A DNA stretch of 16,865 nt. It comes from an uncultured Lachnospiraceae bacterium. Lineage in GTDB: Bacteria > Bacillota > Clostridia > Lachnospirales > Lachnospiraceae. Shown one piece after another: positions 13,505 to 16,865 of this stretch (position 1 is its first letter; each line of letters opens with the position of its first letter). The stretch spans positions 1-16,865 of the forward strand of contig USKC01000026.1 of the NCBI GenBank assembly GCA_900555195.1, given 5' to 3'. The notes under the pieces were generated by a model, which searched no databases, had not been told where the DNA came from, and saw only the letters and a program-made list of their open reading frames with translations. Position numbers and translations under genes: made by a program.

Positions 13505-13711
13505 TACGAAAAAACGATGATTTTTGTACAGAACATGCGTTGGCAAACAATATCCCGCCGCGGCCCTGGGAACAGAGGGACACACAAAAAAGCAGGCCCT
13601 GCCATTCCATCCAACGCAAAAGCCGGAAAGCCATGATTTGGCCTGATGCAGGCAAGAAAACGGCGGGATGGATACGAAGGAATACAGGGGGCTGGACTGT
13701 GCCCCGTTTTT
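13492..13711 (+). ncRNA. Candidate structured small RNA between the divergent genes
   Basis: This stretch has no credible gene: its longest + strand ORF (start near 13516) has no ribosome site. It holds several inverted repeats: TGCGTTGG (13536-13543) with CCAACGCA (13611-13618), CCCGCCG (13554-13560) with CGGCGGG (13661-13667), CAGGCC (13593-13598) with GGCCTG (13640-13645), and GCCTG-ATG-CAGGC (13641-13653). The first two helices cross, as in a pseudoknot. The stretch has a possible promoter before it and a terminator-like hairpin at its end. This is a hypothesis from sequence pattern; it fits no RNA family I recognise. Confidence 0.22.
13688..13711 (+). terminator. Terminator-like hairpin upstream of hrcA
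   Basis: GGGGC (13688-13692) pairs with GCCCC (13701-13705) around an 8-nt loop and is followed by GTTTTT. The T run overlaps a second inverted repeat, GTTTTTGA (13706-13713) with TCAAAAAC (13722-13729), ending 3 nt before the hrcA -35 box. No known + strand gene precedes it within this gap. Confidence 0.45.
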
Positions 13712-13732
13712 GAAAAAAGTCTCAAAAACCCA

Positions 13733-13761
13733 TTGACATCAATAATAAGAAGTGATAATGT
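13733..13761 (+). promoter_or_regulatory. hrcA-grpE-dnaK promoter
   Basis: TTGACA (13733-13738) is followed by a -10 region GATAATGT (13754-13761). GATAAT gives a 15-bp spacer and TAATGT a 17-bp one. Transcription would start just before or within the CIRCE element, as expected for a sigma-A promoter repressed by HrcA. Confidence 0.75.
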
Positions 13762-13775
13762 ATGTTCAGAAGGTG

Positions 13776-13802
13776 TTAGCACTCTGATTGATTGAGTGCT
13801 AA
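13776..13802. promoter_or_regulatory. CIRCE operator for HrcA
   Basis: TTAGCACTC (13776-13784), 9 nt, GAGTGCTAA (13794-13802): an exact match to the CIRCE consensus. HrcA binds this element and represses class I heat-shock genes, here its own operon. It lies between the promoter and the hrcA ribosome site. Confidence 0.97.
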
Positions 13803-13824
13803 TAACCCGAAATGAGGTGAAGCA

Positions 13825-14859
13825 ATGGAACGGGAATTGGATGAGCGCAAGATGAAGATCCTGCATGCAATCATTCGGAATTACCTGGAGACGGGAGAGC
13901 CGGTTGGGAGCAGAACGATTTCAAAGTATACGGATCTGAATCTGAGTTCGGCCACCATCCGGAATGAGATGGCGGATCTGGAAGAGCTTGGATATATCGT
14001 TCAGCCTCATACGTCTGCCGGACGGATTCCTTCGGATAAGGGTTATCGATTGTATGTGGACAGCATGCTGGAGACGAAGGAACGGGAAGTGGAAGAACTG
14101 AAGGGGCTGCTTGTGGAGAAGGAAGATAAGATGGATCGTCTCCTTCAGCAGGTGGCGAAAGTCCTGGCAGCTAATACAAATTATGCGGCAATGATATCAT
14201 CGCCGCTTTATCATGGGAATAAGCTGAAATTCATCCAGCTCTCCAGAGTGGATGAACATCAGGTTCTGGCGGTTATCGTGGTAGAAGGAAATGTGATTAA
14301 AAACACGATGCTCCATGTGGAAGAGGCGCCGGATGAGGAAACCATGCTGAAGCTGAATATTCTGCTGAATACGCATCTGAACGGGAAATCCTTAGACGAG
14401 ATTAATCTCGGGATGATCGCGAATATGAAGCAGCAGGCAGGTATCCACAGTGTGATGGTTGGCGAGATCATTGATGCGGTGGCGGAAGCCATACAGGCGG
14501 ATGAGGATCTTGAAATTTATACCAGCGGAACGAATAATATCCTGAAATATCCGGAATTGGCGGATAAAGAACGGGCCAGCGAATTAATTAATGCTTTTGA
14601 AGAAAAACAGGCATTAAGTCAGATCGTTCAGGAAACACTGGCTGATGAGAACAGCACGGGAATCCAGGTGTATATCGGAGATGAGACACCGGTGCAGACC
14701 ATGAGAGACTGCAGTGTAGTGACTGCAACCTATGAGCTGGGAGAGGGCATGAAGGGAACGGTTGGAATTATCGGACCCAAGAGGATGGACTACGATAAGG
14801 TCGTTGGAATATTGAAGAATCTGATGACGCAGCTGGATGCGCTCTATAAGAAAACATAG
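13825..14859 (+). CDS. hrcA: Heat-inducible transcription repressor HrcA
   Basis: HrcA is the dimeric repressor of the class I heat-shock regulon; it binds CIRCE and needs GroEL to stay folded. The 344 aa are normal for the family. The N-terminal winged helix (about 1-75) includes LETGEPVGSRTISKY and SSATIRNEMADLEELGYI, followed by HTSAGRIPSDKGYRLYVD, a strongly conserved HrcA stretch. The GAF-like and dimerisation regions fill the rest, ending GIIGPKRMDYDKVVGIL. The start follows GAGGTG (13814-13819) with 5-nt spacing, immediately after the CIRCE element, so it is autoregulated. grpE follows after 36 nt. Confidence 0.98.
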   Translation: MERELDERKMKILHAIIRNYLETGEPVGSRTISKYTDLNLSSATIRNEMADLEELGYIVQPHTSAGRIPSDKGYRLYVDSMLETKEREVEELKGLLVEKEDKMDRLLQQVAKVLAANTNYAAMISSPLYHGNKLKFIQLSRVDEHQVLAVIVVEGNVIKNTMLHVEEAPDEETMLKLNILLNTHLNGKSLDEINLGMIANMKQQAGIHSVMVGEIIDAVAEAIQADEDLEIYTSGTNNILKYPELADKERASELINAFEEKQALSQIVQETLADENSTGIQVYIGDETPVQTMRDCSVVTATYELGEGMKGTVGIIGPKRMDYDKVVGILKNLMTQLDALYKKT

Positions 14860-14895
14860 AGCCCGGGATACTTGGATTGGAGTTGAAGCGAGACG

Positions 14896-15606
14896 ATGGA
14901 AAATAAGGATATTAAAATTCAGGAAGAAGAACTGGAAACCGATTCCGATGCACAGGCAGAAGGACAGCCTGACTGTGAGGAACAGGCGGCAGCGGAAGGA
15001 GCGGCTGAAGAAAGCGATGATTCCGGAGAACAGGAAGGTTCAAAGCCGGAGGACGGCGTAGAAGAAGCCGGGGAAGACGCGGCTGAAGACGGAGATACGG
15101 AATCCGACGCAAAGGAAGAGGCGGTTAAGGAAGGGTTCTTCAGAAAGAAGAAAAAAGATAAAAAAGAAGAAGCGTACAAAGCGAGAATTGACGAACTGGA
15201 AGATCGGGTAAAACGGCAGATGGCCGAATTCGAGAATTTCAGAAAACGTACGGATAAAGAAAAGGCAGCAATGTTCGAGACCGGCGCACGAAGCGTGATC
15301 GAAAAGGTTCTCCCTGTGGTTGATAACTTTGAAAGAGGGTTGGCAGCCGTGCCGGAGAACGAGAAGGACAGCGCATTTGTGGAAGGCATGAACAAGATAT
15401 ATAAGCAGTTGATGACCGAACTGGATAATATGGGTGTGAAGCCCATAGAGGCTGTAGGTCAGGAATTCGATCCGAATTATCACAATGCGGTGATGCACAT
15501 TGAAGATGAGAACTACGGTGAAAACATCGTAGTGGAAGAATTCCAGAAAGGTTACACATATCATGATGCGGTGGTAAGACACAGCATGGTGAAGGTTGCA
15601 AACTGA
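14896..15606 (+). CDS. grpE: GrpE nucleotide exchange factor
   Basis: GrpE releases ADP from DnaK in the DnaK-DnaJ-GrpE folding cycle in the cytoplasm. The 236 aa are about 50 longer than B. subtilis GrpE because of a very acidic, low-complexity N terminus (about 1-79, Glu/Asp/Ala rich) followed by a basic patch FFRKKKKDKK (81-90). The core is intact: a long coiled-coil helix from about 91 (KARIDELEDRVKRQMAEFEN, then FRKRTDKEK), VVDNFERGL (141-149), and the C-terminal beta domain with GQEFDPNYHNAVM and a final YTYHDAVVRHSMVKV. The ribosome site is weak (GGAG at 14879-14882 is far), so the start could be supported by readthrough from hrcA. Confidence 0.96.
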   Translation: MENKDIKIQEEELETDSDAQAEGQPDCEEQAAAEGAAEESDDSGEQEGSKPEDGVEEAGEDAAEDGDTESDAKEEAVKEGFFRKKKKDKKEEAYKARIDELEDRVKRQMAEFENFRKRTDKEKAAMFETGARSVIEKVLPVVDNFERGLAAVPENEKDSAFVEGMNKIYKQLMTELDNMGVKPIEAVGQEFDPNYHNAVMHIEDENYGENIVVEEFQKGYTYHDAVVRHSMVKVAN

Positions 15607-15627
15607 CGGGGCAGATATGCCCGATGA

Positions 15628-16865
<1,238 letters not shown>

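Noticed and set aside
13516..13635. 39-codon + strand ORF in the gap before hrcA
   Set aside because: There is no ribosome site before its ATG, and the region is better explained by inverted repeats.

Overview
The window looks like a chromosomal segment of a Gram-positive anaerobe of the class Clostridia, most likely a Lachnospiraceae. This rests on three things: the short Gram-positive type DnaK with a CIRCE/HrcA-controlled hrcA-grpE-dnaK order, a Lys/Ala-rich DUF6465-type protein that I know mainly from Lachnospiraceae, and strong AAGGAGG ribosome binding sites with moderate GC. No phage, integrase, IS transposase, CRISPR, rRNA or complete tRNA was seen. All genes but one (a secreted transglutaminase-like protein) are on the + strand.

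Layout. (1) 82-3114: a promoter overlapped by a perfect inverted repeat, then a class I/II aminotransferase, a patatin-like lipid hydrolase and the undecaprenyl-pyrophosphatase UppP. (2) 3115-5502: two nearly identical 40-nt hairpin repeats 83 nt apart, then an OmpR-type response regulator and a PhoR-like histidine kinase. (3) 5503-6334: a promoter, a small histone-H1-like/DUF6465 protein, a structured 3' region and a strong intrinsic terminator. (4) 6335-11420: the most unusual part, a six-gene co-directional cassette with its own promoter: a DUF2997-like small protein, a membrane protein with a C-terminal ComEA-like helix-hairpin-helix, a second four-helix membrane protein, an NrdG-like radical SAM activase without any NrdD partner, a Ycf46-like AAA+ ATPase and a membrane-anchored DUF1257 (Ycf35-like) protein. 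A lipoprotein follows at 11501. (5) 12404-13732: a convergent secreted transglutaminase-like protein on the - strand, its 5' leader with two hairpins, and a gene-free structured stretch that ends in a terminator-like hairpin. (6) 13733-16865: CIRCE-controlled hrcA, grpE and the first two thirds of dnaK, which runs off the window.

The cassette in part 4 is the best candidate for an undescribed system. It joins the AAA+/DUF1257/DUF2997 set, which I know from cyanobacteria (ycf46/ycf35) but with no settled biochemical function, to a radical SAM enzyme and to three proteins with membrane segments. Two of its proteins, the membrane-HhH protein and the AAA+ ATPase, end in nearly the same C-terminal peptide (GGR-K/T-LD-I/F), which suggests a shared docking or processing signal. 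Genes in parts 1, 2 and 6 are ordinary housekeeping or regulatory genes. All assignments come from reading motifs; no database search was run.
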